DNA from: Listeria grandensis FSL F6-0971
GTDB lineage: Bacteria; Bacillota; Bacilli; Lactobacillales; Listeriaceae
DNA: 53,648 nt
Direction: 5' to 3'
Assembly: GCF_000525835.1 (NCBI RefSeq)
Contig: NZ_AODD01000029.1
Coordinates: forward strand, 1 to 53,648
Below are positions 20,580 through 30,194 of the stretch, one piece after another. The translations under genes were made by a program, and so were the position numbers. The notes under the pieces were generated by a model that worked only from the letters and a program-made list of their open reading frames with translations, ran no database searches and was not told the DNA's origin. Position 1 is the first letter of the stretch; every line of letters starts with the position of its first letter.

Positions 20580-20941
20580 TGTGGCTTGATGTGGTTTCCA
20601 TCGCGATTGGTGCTTTCTTTGGGGCGAATGCGCGATATGGCTTGTCGACTTGGATAAAAAGGCGTGTAAAATGGGATTTTCCGATTGCGACGTTGATTAT
20701 TAATTTGTCGGGTGCGTTTGTGCTAGGATTTGTCGTGCAGTTGCAGCTATCGTTTGATTGGAATTTGCTAGTGACGACGGGATTTTTAGGGGCATTCACG
20801 ACTTTTTCAACGTTTAAATTGGAAAGTGTGCAGTTACATGCCGAGCAAAAGTGGAAAAAAGTGATTTTGTATCAAGTGGTGACGTATTCGGCGGGCTTGG
20901 CGCTAGTCGTTGTGGGAATGTTTTTAGGCTCGATATTATAA
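20579..20941 (+). CDS. crcB: Fluoride channel subunit CrcB (Fluc), second copy
   Basis: The 120-residue partner subunit shows GANARYGLSTW near residue 16, TLIINLSGAFVLGF near residue 38 and TGFLGAFTTFSTFKLE near residue 66. Its ATG overlaps the stop of the first copy by one base, with AAGGAGGGC ahead. Export of fluoride from the cytoplasm is the expected role. Confidence 0.92.
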   Translation: MWLDVVSIAIGAFFGANARYGLSTWIKRRVKWDFPIATLIINLSGAFVLGFVVQLQLSFDWNLLVTTGFLGAFTTFSTFKLESVQLHAEQKWKKVILYQVVTYSAGLALVVVGMFLGSIL

Positions 20942-20942
20942 C

Positions 20943-20983
20943 AAAGAAGTGTGCGCTATTCGTCATCTAGCGCACACTTCTTT
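20943..20983 (+). terminator. Perfect long hairpin after crcB pair
   Basis: AAAGAAGTGTGCGCTA and its exact complement TAGCGCACACTTCTTT form a 16-pair stem with a nine-base loop. The T-tract is formed by the stem's own end. It probably terminates transcription in both directions. Confidence 0.8.
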
Positions 20984-21132
20984 GACTATTTCCAAAAACT
21001 GTGTTAATTTCTAAAAGAAGCGAAGACGAGTTGCTAAACATGATGTGACGTAGGATAAGACGCGCTACCTCTTTTGAACTTTGGGGTAGGACGAAAAATT
21101 TTGCTTCACACAAATTGAGCGAAAGCGTTTGA

Positions 21133-21211
21133 AATGAGCAAGTTAGATGGAAGCCGGAAGCGGAGCGTACCTGCGTACGTGAGAACTGGAAGTCCATCTA
21201 ACTTGCTCATT
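21133..21211. repeat. Long inverted repeat (19-bp arms) in the queF leader region
   Basis: AATGAGCAAGTTAGATGGA (21133-21151) and its exact complement (21193-21211) enclose a 41-base centre. The centre folds further (CCGG with CTGG, and GTAC-CTGC-GTAC at the tip). The result is one long cruciform or RNA hairpin of nearly 80 bases. There is no T-tract after it. It resembles dispersed intergenic repeats that I recall from Listeria, but only one copy is in this window. Confidence 0.8.
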
Positions 21212-21262
21212 GCGAGCGCTTGCCGCCGATTTATCACGTGTAGGAACAAGTTTTAAAGTTTC

Positions 21263-21297
21263 CGTGGTTCGAGATCTCCCACGTAAAAAAACTAAGG
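21263..21297 (+). promoter_or_regulatory. preQ1-I riboswitch overlapping the queF ribosome binding site
   Basis: CGTGG (21263-21267) pairs with CCACG (21279-21283); the loop begins TTC and the 3' part is TAAAAAAACTAAGGAG. This is the compact preQ1 class I aptamer (stem, C-rich loop, then AAAAAACTA). Its tail contains the AAGGAG of queF, so binding of preQ1 would hide the ribosome site and repress translation of the que operon. Confidence 0.9.
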
Positions 21298-21311
21298 AGT
21301 GAAAAGTAAAT

Positions 21312-21803
21312 ATGAGAAAACAAGAGGAACTAGCTGGTGTCACACATTTAGGAAATCAGGGGACGGAGTATTCTATGGACTACGCGCCGGAAGTGTTGGA
21401 AGCATTTCCGAATAAGCATCCAGATAACGATTACTTTGTGAAATTTAATTGCCCTGAGTTTACGAGTCTTTGTCCAATGACTGGGCAGCCTGACTTTGCG
21501 ACGATTTATATTTCTTATGTGCCCGGCGAAAAAATGGTTGAAAGTAAGTCGCTGAAGCTTTATTTGTTTAGTTTCCGAAACCATGGTGATTTTCATGAGG
21601 ATTGTATCAATATCATTATGAAGGATTTGATCAAGCTGATGGAGCCAAAATACATTGAAGTATGGGGGAAATTCACGCCGCGTGGTGGGATTTCGATTGA
21701 TCCGTATGCGAATTATGGCAAACCTGACACGCGTTGGGACGAAGTTGCGATGCATCGCCTAATGAATCATGATATGTACCCTGAAAAAGTGGATAATCGG
21801 TAG
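21312..21803 (+). CDS. queF: NADPH-dependent 7-cyano-7-deazaguanine reductase
   Basis: The 163-residue enzyme reduces preQ0 to preQ1 in queuosine synthesis. The catalytic Cys lies in [13 protein letters not shown] near residue 55, and the QueF motif [20 protein letters not shown] follows near residue 78. Length and T-fold layout fit the short, unimodular type. It is first in a queF-queC-queD-queE operon under a preQ1 riboswitch. Having queF last in the pathway but first in the operon is common in Bacilli. Confidence 0.95.
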   Translation: MRKQEELAGVTHLGNQGTEYSMDYAPEVLEAFPNKHPDNDYFVKFNCPEFTSLCPMTGQPDFATIYISYVPGEKMVESKSLKLYLFSFRNHGDFHEDCINIIMKDLIKLMEPKYIEVWGKFTPRGGISIDPYANYGKPDTRWDEVAMHRLMNHDMYPEKVDNR

Positions 21804-21815
21804 GAGGAAATGAAA

Positions 21816-22484
21816 ATGACAAATAAAAAAGCGTTAGTGGTTTTTTCTGGTGGGCAAGATTCGACGACTTGTTTGTTTCAAGCGATTCAGGATTATGGGA
21901 AAGAGAACGTGGAGGTTATCACATTTTTCTATGGTCAGCGGCATGCGATTGAGCTTGAGAAGGCGAAATGGATTGTGCGGGATTTGAATGTGAAGCAGAC
22001 AATGATTGATACGTCGGTTATTAAACAAACGACAAATAATGCGTTGATGGATGACTCGATGGAGATTTCGCAAGGGGAATCGGAGGAGTATCCGAATACG
22101 TTTGTAGATGGGCGTAATGCGCTGTTCTTGTTGCTTGCGGGGACGTATGCGAAGGGGCAGGGCATTACGGATATTATTATTGGGGTATGTGAAACGGACT
22201 TTAGTGGGTATCCTGATTGTCGCGATGTGTTTGTGAAATCGATGAACGTGACGCTGAATTTGGCGATGGATTTCCCATTTGTGGTGAAGACGCCGTTGAT
22301 GTATTTGACGAAAGCCGAGACGTGGGCGTTGGCGGATGAGTTGGGACGGCTGGACTATGTTCGGGACCATACGCATACGTGTTATATGGGCGTGGACGGC
22401 GGATGTGGTGAGTGTCCGAGCTGTGAGTTGCGAGAGAAGGGCTTGACGGAGTACTTGGCGCAAAAGGCTGGAAGCGCGTTATGA
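21816..22484 (+). CDS. queC: 7-cyano-7-deazaguanine synthase
   Basis: The 222-residue ATP-dependent enzyme makes preQ0 from 7-carboxy-7-deazaguanine. The PP-loop [15 protein letters not shown] lies near residue 8, and the zinc cysteines are in [18 protein letters not shown] near residue 190. ATG at 21816 has correct spacing from TAGGAGG; an in-frame ATG at 21810 is too close. It overlaps queD by four bases. Confidence 0.95.
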   Translation: MTNKKALVVFSGGQDSTTCLFQAIQDYGKENVEVITFFYGQRHAIELEKAKWIVRDLNVKQTMIDTSVIKQTTNNALMDDSMEISQGESEEYPNTFVDGRNALFLLLAGTYAKGQGITDIIIGVCETDFSGYPDCRDVFVKSMNVTLNLAMDFPFVVKTPLMYLTKAETWALADELGRLDYVRDHTHTCYMGVDGGCGECPSCELREKGLTEYLAQKAGSAL

Positions 22485-22909
22485 TGAGGATTGCGAAGGA
22501 GTTTACGTTTGATATGGCGCACATGTTGGATGGACATGATGGGAAATGTCATAATTTGCATGGGCATACGTACACGCTACAGGTGGAAGTGAGCGGGGAC
22601 TTGATTGCGACGGGTTCCAGTGCGGAAATGGTGCTGGATTACGGCGATATCAAGCGGATTGTGAAGGAGCATGTGACGGCGAAATTGGATCATGCTTTTG
22701 CTTATTTTGAGGAAAATGAGAACGAGTGCCGCATTGCAAAATTATTGCAAGAGATGGATCGCAAAACGGTCGCGCTACCTTGTCGCTCAACGGCGGAAGG
22801 CATTGCGATGGTGATCTATGATTGGCTAACGCCGTATTTGCCGGTTTCTGCGATACGATTAGGCGAAACACCGACGTCATTTTGTGAATATACAGGTGAA
22901 CCGTCATGA
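22481..22909 (+). CDS. queD: 6-carboxy-5,6,7,8-tetrahydropterin synthase
   Basis: The 142-residue enzyme of the 6-pyruvoyl-tetrahydropterin-synthase fold converts dihydroneopterin triphosphate to carboxytetrahydropterin. [16 protein letters not shown] near residue 25 holds the catalytic Cys and two zinc His; the third His is in [20 protein letters not shown] and ETPTSFCEY complete the family pattern. It overlaps both neighbours, indicating coupled translation. Confidence 0.94.
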   Translation: MMRIAKEFTFDMAHMLDGHDGKCHNLHGHTYTLQVEVSGDLIATGSSAEMVLDYGDIKRIVKEHVTAKLDHAFAYFEENENECRIAKLLQEMDRKTVALPCRSTAEGIAMVIYDWLTPYLPVSAIRLGETPTSFCEYTGEPS

Positions 22910-23521
22910 TGGATCGCGAGTATCGGATTGTAGAGATTTTTGAGACGATGCAGGGTGAGGGTTATAATACGGGGATGCCCAGCGTTTTTATTCGGTTTTG
23001 GCCGATGTAATTTAGATTGTCCGTGGTGTGATACGAATTATAATGAGTTTGAGATGATGACTGGACAACAGATTTTGGATGAAGTGCATAAATATGCGGC
23101 ACGGAACATTGTCATCACTGGTGGTGAGCCAACGATTCAGCGCGGTATCGAGGAACTTTTGCAAGTTTTGAAAGCGGAAGGGTATTATTTGGCGATTGAG
23201 ACGAATGGTTTGAAGGAAGTGCCAGCCGAGATTGACTATGTGGCAACAAGTCCGAAGCGGTTATACAGTAAAATGTATGAGAAGCGTCATTTGTCGCAAG
23301 CTGATGAAGTGCGGATTGTCGTGGATGGCAATATTCAGGAGTTTTGTGCACAGGTTGAGGCGTTGATCCCAGCAAAACGGTATTATTTATCGCCGTGTGA
23401 AGAGGATGGCGCGTTCAATATGTTAGAGACCATCAGCCAATTGGGATTACTTAATGCTGAACGCGGCGAAAATAAATGGTCGCTCAGTATTCAGACGCAT
23501 AAATTGGCAGGAATTGAATAA
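22906..23521 (+). pseudogene. queE: 7-carboxy-7-deazaguanine synthase with one-base frameshift
   Basis: The radical-SAM enzyme starts at ATG 22906 ([19 protein letters not shown]) and breaks at TTTT 22996-22999. Removing one T gives FIRFGRCNLDCPWCDTNYNE, the CxxxCxxC iron-sulfur motif, and the frame runs on to 23521. The rejoined protein is about 204 residues, normal for short QueE, with TGGEPTIQ present. As the other three que genes are intact, a sequencing error is more likely than gene loss. If real, the strain would not make queuosine precursors from GTP. Confidence 0.88.
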
Positions 23522-23534
23522 ATTTTGAAAGTAG

Positions 23535-23567
23535 GCCTATCTTGACTACGTGTTGTGATAGGCTTTT
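23535..23567 (+). terminator. Terminator of the que operon
   Basis: GCCTATC and GATAGGC form a seven-pair stem with a 15-base loop, followed by TTTT. Confidence 0.75.
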
Positions 23568-23692
23568 GAAGTTTATGTCAAACCTTCTTAAAGAAAACCT
23601 TAAAATTGCTTGAGGGTTTCTTTATACGCTTCTGTTAACATGTACTTAGACTTGAAGGTAGGTCTAAAACAGAGCGGAAAGAAGTGAAATCT

Positions 23693-24628
23693 ATGGCAGA
23701 ATTAAAGCCAAAGGAATCGAAAAAACTTATTTCAAAGGCCCTTATCATTGTTTCTTTATTGATTATTGGTTGTTTAGCATTTTATTGTGTGCAATATTAT
23801 AAAGCGTTACATTCTGTGAATGCTGATTTTGCATCAGCTAAAGGTGAGAATTTTAAATCGGCGAAGGATCCGAAAATGGATGATTTCAATGTATTGTTGA
23901 TAGGTAGTGATTCGCGCGGGTCAGATCAAGGGCGCTCTGACTCGGTACTCTTGCTACATTATGATTCGAAGGCAAAAAGTCCAAAAGTAGTTTCGTTTAT
24001 GAGGGATTCGTATGTGGAAGTTCCCGGCGAGGGCAAGAAAAAATTGAATGCGGCGTTTTCGCATGGTGGAGTAGAGTTGCTACGCAAGACGATTCAGAAA
24101 AATTTCGGTATACCGATTGATTATTATTTAATGACAGATTTCGGTGGTTTTGCGAAAATTATTGATACGGCATTTCCGGATGGCGTGACGATGGTAGCGG
24201 ATAAAGATATGTCTAAAAATATTGGGATGACAATTCACGCTGGTAAGCAACAAATGGACGGAAAAACATTGCTTGCTTATTCGAGATTTCGGTATGATGC
24301 GCAGAGTGACTTTGGCCGTGTGAAAAGGCAACAGCAAGTCGTTCAAAGTGTGATGAAACAAGGAGTATCGGACATAAGCGTTATGAAAATTCCATCGTTG
24401 CTTGGCCTTGTCCAAGGGAATATTTCAACGAATATCCCGACGAAGCTACTAATCAATATGGGGCAGGAATTTTATTTTCACACACCTAAGGGGTTAGACT
24501 CACTCACAATCCCAACGAACGATAGTTATGAAGACAAGAGGTATGCCGGTGCAGGTGCTGTTTTAGAGTTGGACTTGGATAAGAATAAGGACGCTATTAA
24601 AAAATTTCTAGAGGATGATGAGATTTAA
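23693..24628 (+). CDS. LytR-CpsA-Psr (LCP) family cell-wall ligase
   Basis: The 311-residue protein has a cytoplasmic Lys-rich start, one membrane helix (residues about 16-38) and an extracellular LCP domain. NVLLIGSDSR with SDSVLLLHYD near residue 80, the Arg in SFMRDSYVEVPG and KKLNAAFSHGG are the pyrophosphate-binding motifs, and YSRFRYDAQSDFGRVKRQQQV is the conserved C-terminal block. LCP enzymes attach teichoic acid or other polymers to peptidoglycan. ATG at 23693 is preferred to GTG at 23684 by ribosome-site spacing. A polysaccharide deacetylase gene follows closely. Confidence 0.92.
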   Translation: MAELKPKESKKLISKALIIVSLLIIGCLAFYCVQYYKALHSVNADFASAKGENFKSAKDPKMDDFNVLLIGSDSRGSDQGRSDSVLLLHYDSKAKSPKVVSFMRDSYVEVPGEGKKKLNAAFSHGGVELLRKTIQKNFGIPIDYYLMTDFGGFAKIIDTAFPDGVTMVADKDMSKNIGMTIHAGKQQMDGKTLLAYSRFRYDAQSDFGRVKRQQQVVQSVMKQGVSDISVMKIPSLLGLVQGNISTNIPTKLLINMGQEFYFHTPKGLDSLTIPTNDSYEDKRYAGAGAVLELDLDKNKDAIKKFLEDDEI

Positions 24629-24649
24629 ACCATAATGGAGGGATGAGCA

Positions 24650-25472
24650 ATGAACAAGAAAGTGATGATTATGGCATCTATCGTATTAGTCCTAGTTTGC
24701 CTCGGTATTGGTGGTGGGCTGTTCTTTACGCAACAACAAAAAGAGCAGCAGGCAGAGCAATCGCAAAAAAAAGAGCTTGGCTGCACAAAAAGAAAAGGAA
24801 GCGGCGGAAATGAAGAAGAAAGAAGCGGCGGCAGAAAAGCCTAAGCCAGTGGATGGAAAACAAAAAATTGCTTACCTCACGATTGATGATGGACCAACGC
24901 AGTATTTATCGAAAATTTTAGCAGCTTTAAAGAAGGAGAATGCGCGGGCTACTTTTTTCTTCATAGGTAACAATATTAAGAATGAATATAAAGCTGGAAT
25001 TAAACAGGCGGTTCAAGATGGTAATAGTGTTGGCGCGCACAGTATGACGCATGATTCTAAGAAATTATATAAACAGGGGCAGTTTATTCCGGAGATGGAG
25101 CAGACCTCGGAGTTGTTAAGTGGCATTGTTGGTAAAAAAATCGGCCTCATTCGCGCGCCATATGGCAGTACGTATTTAAGCAATGAACAAGTTCAAAAAG
25201 CGAAGGCGGATAAATTTCGATTGCTAGATTGGAATATTGATAGTAATGATTGGAAGCATAAAGGAAAGCCACAAGAGATTGTTGATTTTGTGAATAGGGA
25301 GTTAGATGGGTTTCATAAGATATCGCCGGTTATTTTAGTGCATGAAACGAAGGATACATTGGATGCAATTCCGGCTTTAGTGAAAGCAATTCGAGCAAAA
25401 GGTTTTCAGCTAGAACCGTATTTTGAAGATAATGATTTTCATTTGAACTTTAAAAAAGATCCAGATTTATAA
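24650..25472 (+). pseudogene. CE4 polysaccharide deacetylase interrupted at an A8 tract
   Basis: The gene starts at 24650 behind GGAGGG with a membrane helix and a Lys/Gln/Glu-rich linker. The frame breaks at A8 (24765-24772); A7 restores SQKKSLAAQKEKEAAEMKKK and then the full catalytic domain to 25472. The domain has AYLTIDDGPTQ (catalytic Asp and metal Asp), GAHSMTHDSK (HxxxH), RAPYGS and LDWNIDSNDW, all CE4 motifs. It is likely a peptidoglycan or wall-polymer N-deacetylase outside the cell. Together with the LCP gene 21 bases upstream it suggests wall-polymer maturation. The break may be an overcall or a slippage switch. Confidence 0.88.
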
Positions 25473-25482
25473 GAGGTATGAA

Positions 25483-25518
25483 AAGGTGTTTCCCGAGTTT
25501 GGGAGCATCTTTTTTTTT
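25483..25518 (+). terminator. Terminator after deacetylase
   Basis: AGGTGTTTCCC pairs with GGGAGCATCT with small mismatches and is followed by nine T. Confidence 0.8.
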
Positions 25519-25660
25519 GTGGAATCATTTATTTCGAGGTGGGCGGAATTTTTGATAATATGCCGATCTGGGCGCTATCTGCGTGTAGTATAGAGATATA
25601 CGAATATGCGAGAATACACCTTTAAATATGCCTTTGTGATATATGAGAGGAGTTTTTATA

Positions 25661-28600
25661 ATGAAGAAGAGAATGAGGATGGTATTTGTTATTTTATTAA
25701 TTTTTACAATGGCGATGGTTGGGCCGATTAATAGTGTGGGGCTTGGTAGTTGGTTTGCAACTGGAGTTTCTGCTAGTTCGGGATTGTCGCTGGTTGTGGA
25801 TAAGCCGAAACAAGAGGAGAACCGCCAGTTTAGTTTGAAATTAATGGATGAAACGGCGCTTGGTTCTTCGGATGACCCGCCGAGTGATGAGGACGTGGTT
25901 GAGAATTTTGTCGAGCTTGCAATTCCTGCTGGCATGATTCTGGATTTGGAAGAGACGGAGATGCGTAATGCAGCAACAGCCACGGGCAAGCTTGTGTTTG
26001 ACGCGGATTCTGGGGTTGCTAAGGTGACGTGGAATGAGGCGGCGACAGAGCGTGTCTATGAATTGATTTTAATAGCTGAGAAGCGCAAGATTATACATTG
26101 CAGGCCGTGAAGAATGATGTGGTATCCGATGTTTTGACGCTAACGGTGGAGGGCATAGAAGAGCTAGCGCCGACAGTGGCGGAAGCACCGCCAATCCCGA
26201 AAGTGATACAAAAAGCGGCGGAAGCACTGGTTAGTCTTGCGGATGCGGAGGACCCAAGTGTCGCCAATGTAAGTACATTGACGGAGTTTCATAGTGCGAT
26301 GATGAATAAGGATATCGCGACGATTAACGTTTTAGCGGATATTAGTTATGCGGGGTTTTCTGCGGCGGATGCGAGTCCGACGAATACGAGTGCGTCTTAT
26401 CAGAGGATGCCAGAGCGTCCGTTTACGATAAATGGGAATGGTCACACGATTGACTTTAGAAATCAGTCTTATGCACCGACGAATACGTATTCATTGCCGA
26501 AAGTGGTTACGTTCAATGATTTAAATGCCTATGGAAAAAATTACTACGGGTTTTATACGGATAATTCAGCTGGTGGAACGAATGACACGAATACGATTAT
26601 TTACAATAATGTGAATTACCGTGGTTCTCAAGCTATTCATGCTCCAGCAACAACGACTCAAATTTCAGGAAAATCTTCTTTTGCGCAGACGAATAGTTAT
26701 GTTAGCCCATTTGATGGTGTGAGTTATGCGACATTGGCGAATCAGACGACGTTTGCTGTGGGTGATATGAATATTCTAGAAGATGCGGATGTGAAGGTAA
26801 CGAATGAGTCTAGTGGCGCGATGTATATATATACAGGTGGAACAGTAGATATTGCGGAGAACTCGATTTTGGATATTTATACATCTGGAACGAATTCTAC
26901 AGTCGCGGATGGTGCAGTTTCAGGAATCACTAGTTATGGAAATATTAATGTGCGTAATGGTGCGACGCTTAAGATGGATAATGCAGTTCCAGCGGCTGGC
27001 AAGACAGCGGTTGGCGGGATCTGGATGAACGCTGGGCAATTCAATGTTTCTAATAATGCAAAAGTGGACATTAGGACGCGTGGTGCGATGTATTATGGCA
27101 GCCCGTTTTATATCAACGGTGCTGGCGTTTTAAATGTAAGTGATGATGCTGAGTTTAAGTTGGAAGCATCAGATACTGGTACTTCGACGCAAGATATTTT
27201 TAGTACTGGAACGGGGACGATTTTGATTGGTAAAGATGGTGTGTTTGATGTCAGCTCGGATGGAACGGGTGCTAAGTACTTGGTTTATCTGCGTGGAACT
27301 TCTAAATTCCAATTTGCGAATGCGAAACGTGTAGATATTAGGTTTAATAATACGAATCCTGCTGCGACGGCGCGTCTGTTGCGGATGTCGGGAAATTTGG
27401 ATGTCGACGTGCAGTCGATTCAAGCATGGAATACGAAGACTTGGACGGACGGTCTGGACGATAATTCTGATTTTGTTTGGAACCCAATGTTTAATGTCAA
27501 AGTCACATACAGTGCTGCGAACGTTACGGCTGCGACGGGACAATCGGTAAACGCGGCGATTAAGAGTAGCTTTACGACGAACTTTAGAACGCAGAACTTC
27601 AAGCGTGTTCTTTTTGAAGGAATTCCGGATGTAGGCGTGACAATTGGTAATTTGAGTGATAATGAGGATCGTGAAAATAGCCGCGTGATTACGGGATGGG
27701 CAAATCCAGGCGCTGTGGTGCAATTTTCTGGAGATCCTGCGATTCCTGTAGGGACGATTGATTCGCCGAACGAGGAAGACAAAGCGATGAAGTTTCATTT
27801 GATTGCAGATATGGATGGAAACTATCGTTACGAGTTGCCTGAGGGAACGCATTTTACAGCGGGTAACACGGTTCAGATTTATGCTTTCTTGAATGGTAAG
27901 GATGCTTCGGCACAGACGGTTGTTCAAGATGGTACGGCTCCTGAGGTACCAATTTTGACCGCGATCAAGGATACGGATGCGGTGATTAGTGGGCAAGCGG
28001 AGGCTGGAACGACGGTGACCATTTATGATTCGGAAGATGATAGTGAATTTGTGAGTGGCGCGGTGAATGGGACTGGTAATTTTGCGATAACGGTGCCTGT
28101 CGAGAAGCGTCCATTGACTCCAAATAAGGTATATTATGGGGTGTCGAAGGATGAAACTGGAAATAGGAGTGTTAGGTCCAACGAGATTACTGTCGTTGAT
28201 ACTACGGCTCCGACGGCGGATGTGATTAGGCAGTTTGTAACGCTTGGTGAGAAGTTCACGACGAACCCAAAGAATTTAGTGGAAAATGTGGTGGATAACG
28301 CTGGAAACGGCGATGATAATATTAATTATGCGATTACAGAAGTACCTGATGTTTCGAAAGTTGGCTACACAACTGCGACGGTAACTTTGACGGATAATGC
28401 TGGAAATGCTGCGGATTTCGTGATTCCAGTTTTTGTAGAAGACGATGGATCAGCCAAAGATGATACGTTCTTCTTACATGGCGCAGATTTCGCGGTAGCA
28501 ACGGCGGATATGCCAAGCGCGCAAGAGGATATTAAAAATATGGTTTTGGAAATGGCAAACGTGCAAGCTTACTTTATGCCCACGGGTACAAGTGTGATCG

Positions 28601-29133
28601 GCTCGGTTGAAATGACAGGTGTCGACGCAATTACTGCTACACCAGGAAAGTATCCTGTGAAATTGAAGCTGAACGAGTTAGAACGCGACATTATGGTTAC
28701 AGTTTTGACTGGTACGCTACAATTTAAAACGGCCACACCAAAAATTTCATTTGGAACGGCAGCTATTAGCTCACGTGAGCAATTTTTGAAGCCGCAAGAT
28801 GATGTGAAATTAACGGTGGAAGATACGCGTGCAGAGGCGACGAATTGGAAGTTGAAGGCGCAACTCGAGACACCACTTGCAACGGCCGACGGTAAGGAAC
28901 TCGTGAACAGTTTATTTGTTAGAACGCAAGAGGAAGGAAGCACGATTTTGACACCACTTAATGGGGTTGCGAGTATCGTATTTGCTAATACGGATGGACT
29001 TGAAGGCGTAACGGAGGTCAACCTAAACGAGGCAGATGCTTCGGAATTGGTGTTGAATGTACGTCCCGGAACAGCGCGTGCGAATCAAGAATACAGCACA
29101 ACGATTCATTGGACATTAGAAGATACACCGTGA
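25661..29133 (+). pseudogene. WxL-domain surface adhesin with one frameshift
   Basis: The reconstructed protein of about 1,157 residues begins with a signal peptide (to about GVSASS). An acidic N-terminal part follows, then a parallel beta-helix, pectate-lyase-like adhesive region (roughly residues 220-600). A bacterial Ig module follows (PEVPILTAIKDTDAVISGQA) with a second domain after it. The C-terminal WxL domain shows TRAEATNWKLKAQLE and ends HWTLEDTP. WxL domains bind peptidoglycan non-covalently; there is no LPXTG motif. The frame breaks between 26077 and 26100; one added base (for example in GAGAAGCG) joins the parts as EKAQDYTLQAVKND. No DUF916 partner gene, usual in WxL clusters, is nearby. 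Confidence 0.85.
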
Positions 29134-29154
29134 TCTGAAGTGCTTATAAATACG

Positions 29155-29199
29155 ATTAATGGCTTCATTCCTTATGTAGATCGGAATGAAGCCATTAAT
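29155..29199. terminator. Bidirectional terminator between convergent genes
   Basis: ATTAATGGCTTCATTCC and its exact complement form a 17-pair stem with an 11-base loop. A/T ends on both sides allow use from the adhesin gene and from the minus-strand phosphoesterase gene. Confidence 0.85.
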
Positions 29200-30033
29200 T
29201 TATGTGAACATGCGGGAGACTCGCTTTTTGTAGCCGTAATAGTCATTTATTTCTTCTAATAATTCTTTATCATGCGTATGTCTAATGCCTACTTGTAGAA
29301 TCTCTTGGTATAGATCGATATAAGGAAGTCTACTTTTTTGGGCAATAAGCAACTCTTTTTGTCTGTCGTAGTCTACTTTTCTAAAATCAATGTGCGTGTA
29401 TCCATAAGCATCAATTTCTAAAATGGCATACTGAGCTCTTAAGTCCATTTGAAGGGGTGGCCAGCTGCACAAAGGTTGTCCGATAGAGCCAGGATTTATA
29501 ATTAATTGTTCCTGGCTACTATATCGTAACATTGGGTGGTGCACATGTGCATAGACTGCTATATCTAAAGTATTATCTGTAAAAAGAGCATCAAAGTTTT
29601 TTTGTTTTGTTGTAGGGAATAGAAAATCACCGTTGTTGTGGCAGGGTAAATTATGAGATATTCCGATTTTTAAACCGGAGACTTCTTTAACAGTGGATAT
29701 TGGCCAACTTTTTAAGGCTTGAATATCTTGTAGGGTCATATTAGGGTAAATATGGTGTGCTAGTGTAGCTAGATAAATTGCTGTGGGATCTGTGATATCT
29801 ATTTCTTCTGAGATGGAATGAAGGAAATAATCTTCCCAATTTCCGCGTATATACACATCCGTATGAACTTGTTTCAATAGCTTAAATAAATCAGAGGATC
29901 CAGGGCCAGGTAAGAGAAGGTCACCTAAAAACCAGTACGCTGTAGCGCCTTGCTCTATACTATCTTCAATCACTGCTTGTAATGCTGTTGTATTTCCATG
30001 TACATCCGCCAGTAATGCAATTTTATGTTTCAT
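29200..30033 (-). CDS. Metallophosphoesterase (YfcE/calcineurin-like)
   Basis: The 277-residue protein has the metal motifs LLADVHGNTTALQAV, WFLGDLLLPGPGSSD, YIRGNWEDYF and YAHVHHPML, with NPGSIGQPL near residue 175. This is the order of the MJ0936/YfcE group of phosphodiesterases. ATG at 30033 follows GAGGAGAAG on the minus strand; an upstream in-frame start lacks a site. It is a single-gene unit and its substrate is unknown. Confidence 0.85.
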   Translation of the reverse strand: MKHKIALLADVHGNTTALQAVIEDSIEQGATAYWFLGDLLLPGPGSSDLFKLLKQVHTDVYIRGNWEDYFLHSISEEIDITDPTAIYLATLAHHIYPNMTLQDIQALKSWPISTVKEVSGLKIGISHNLPCHNNGDFLFPTTKQKNFDALFTDNTLDIAVYAHVHHPMLRYSSQEQLIINPGSIGQPLCSWPPLQMDLRAQYAILEIDAYGYTHIDFRKVDYDRQKELLIAQKSRLPYIDLYQEILQVGIRHTHDKELLEEINDYYGYKKRVSRMFT

Positions 30034-30194
30034 GTTCTTCTCCTCGCTTTCAAGTTGCCTTTGTATGATGACCAGATAATTGATCAAAGATTTGCGTGGA
30101 AGTGTTGGATAATGTTTTAATTATAACACAAAATTAATAGCATATAAAGGAATGTTTGTCCGCTTTTAAACGTGATGAATAGGAAAAAATAAGT

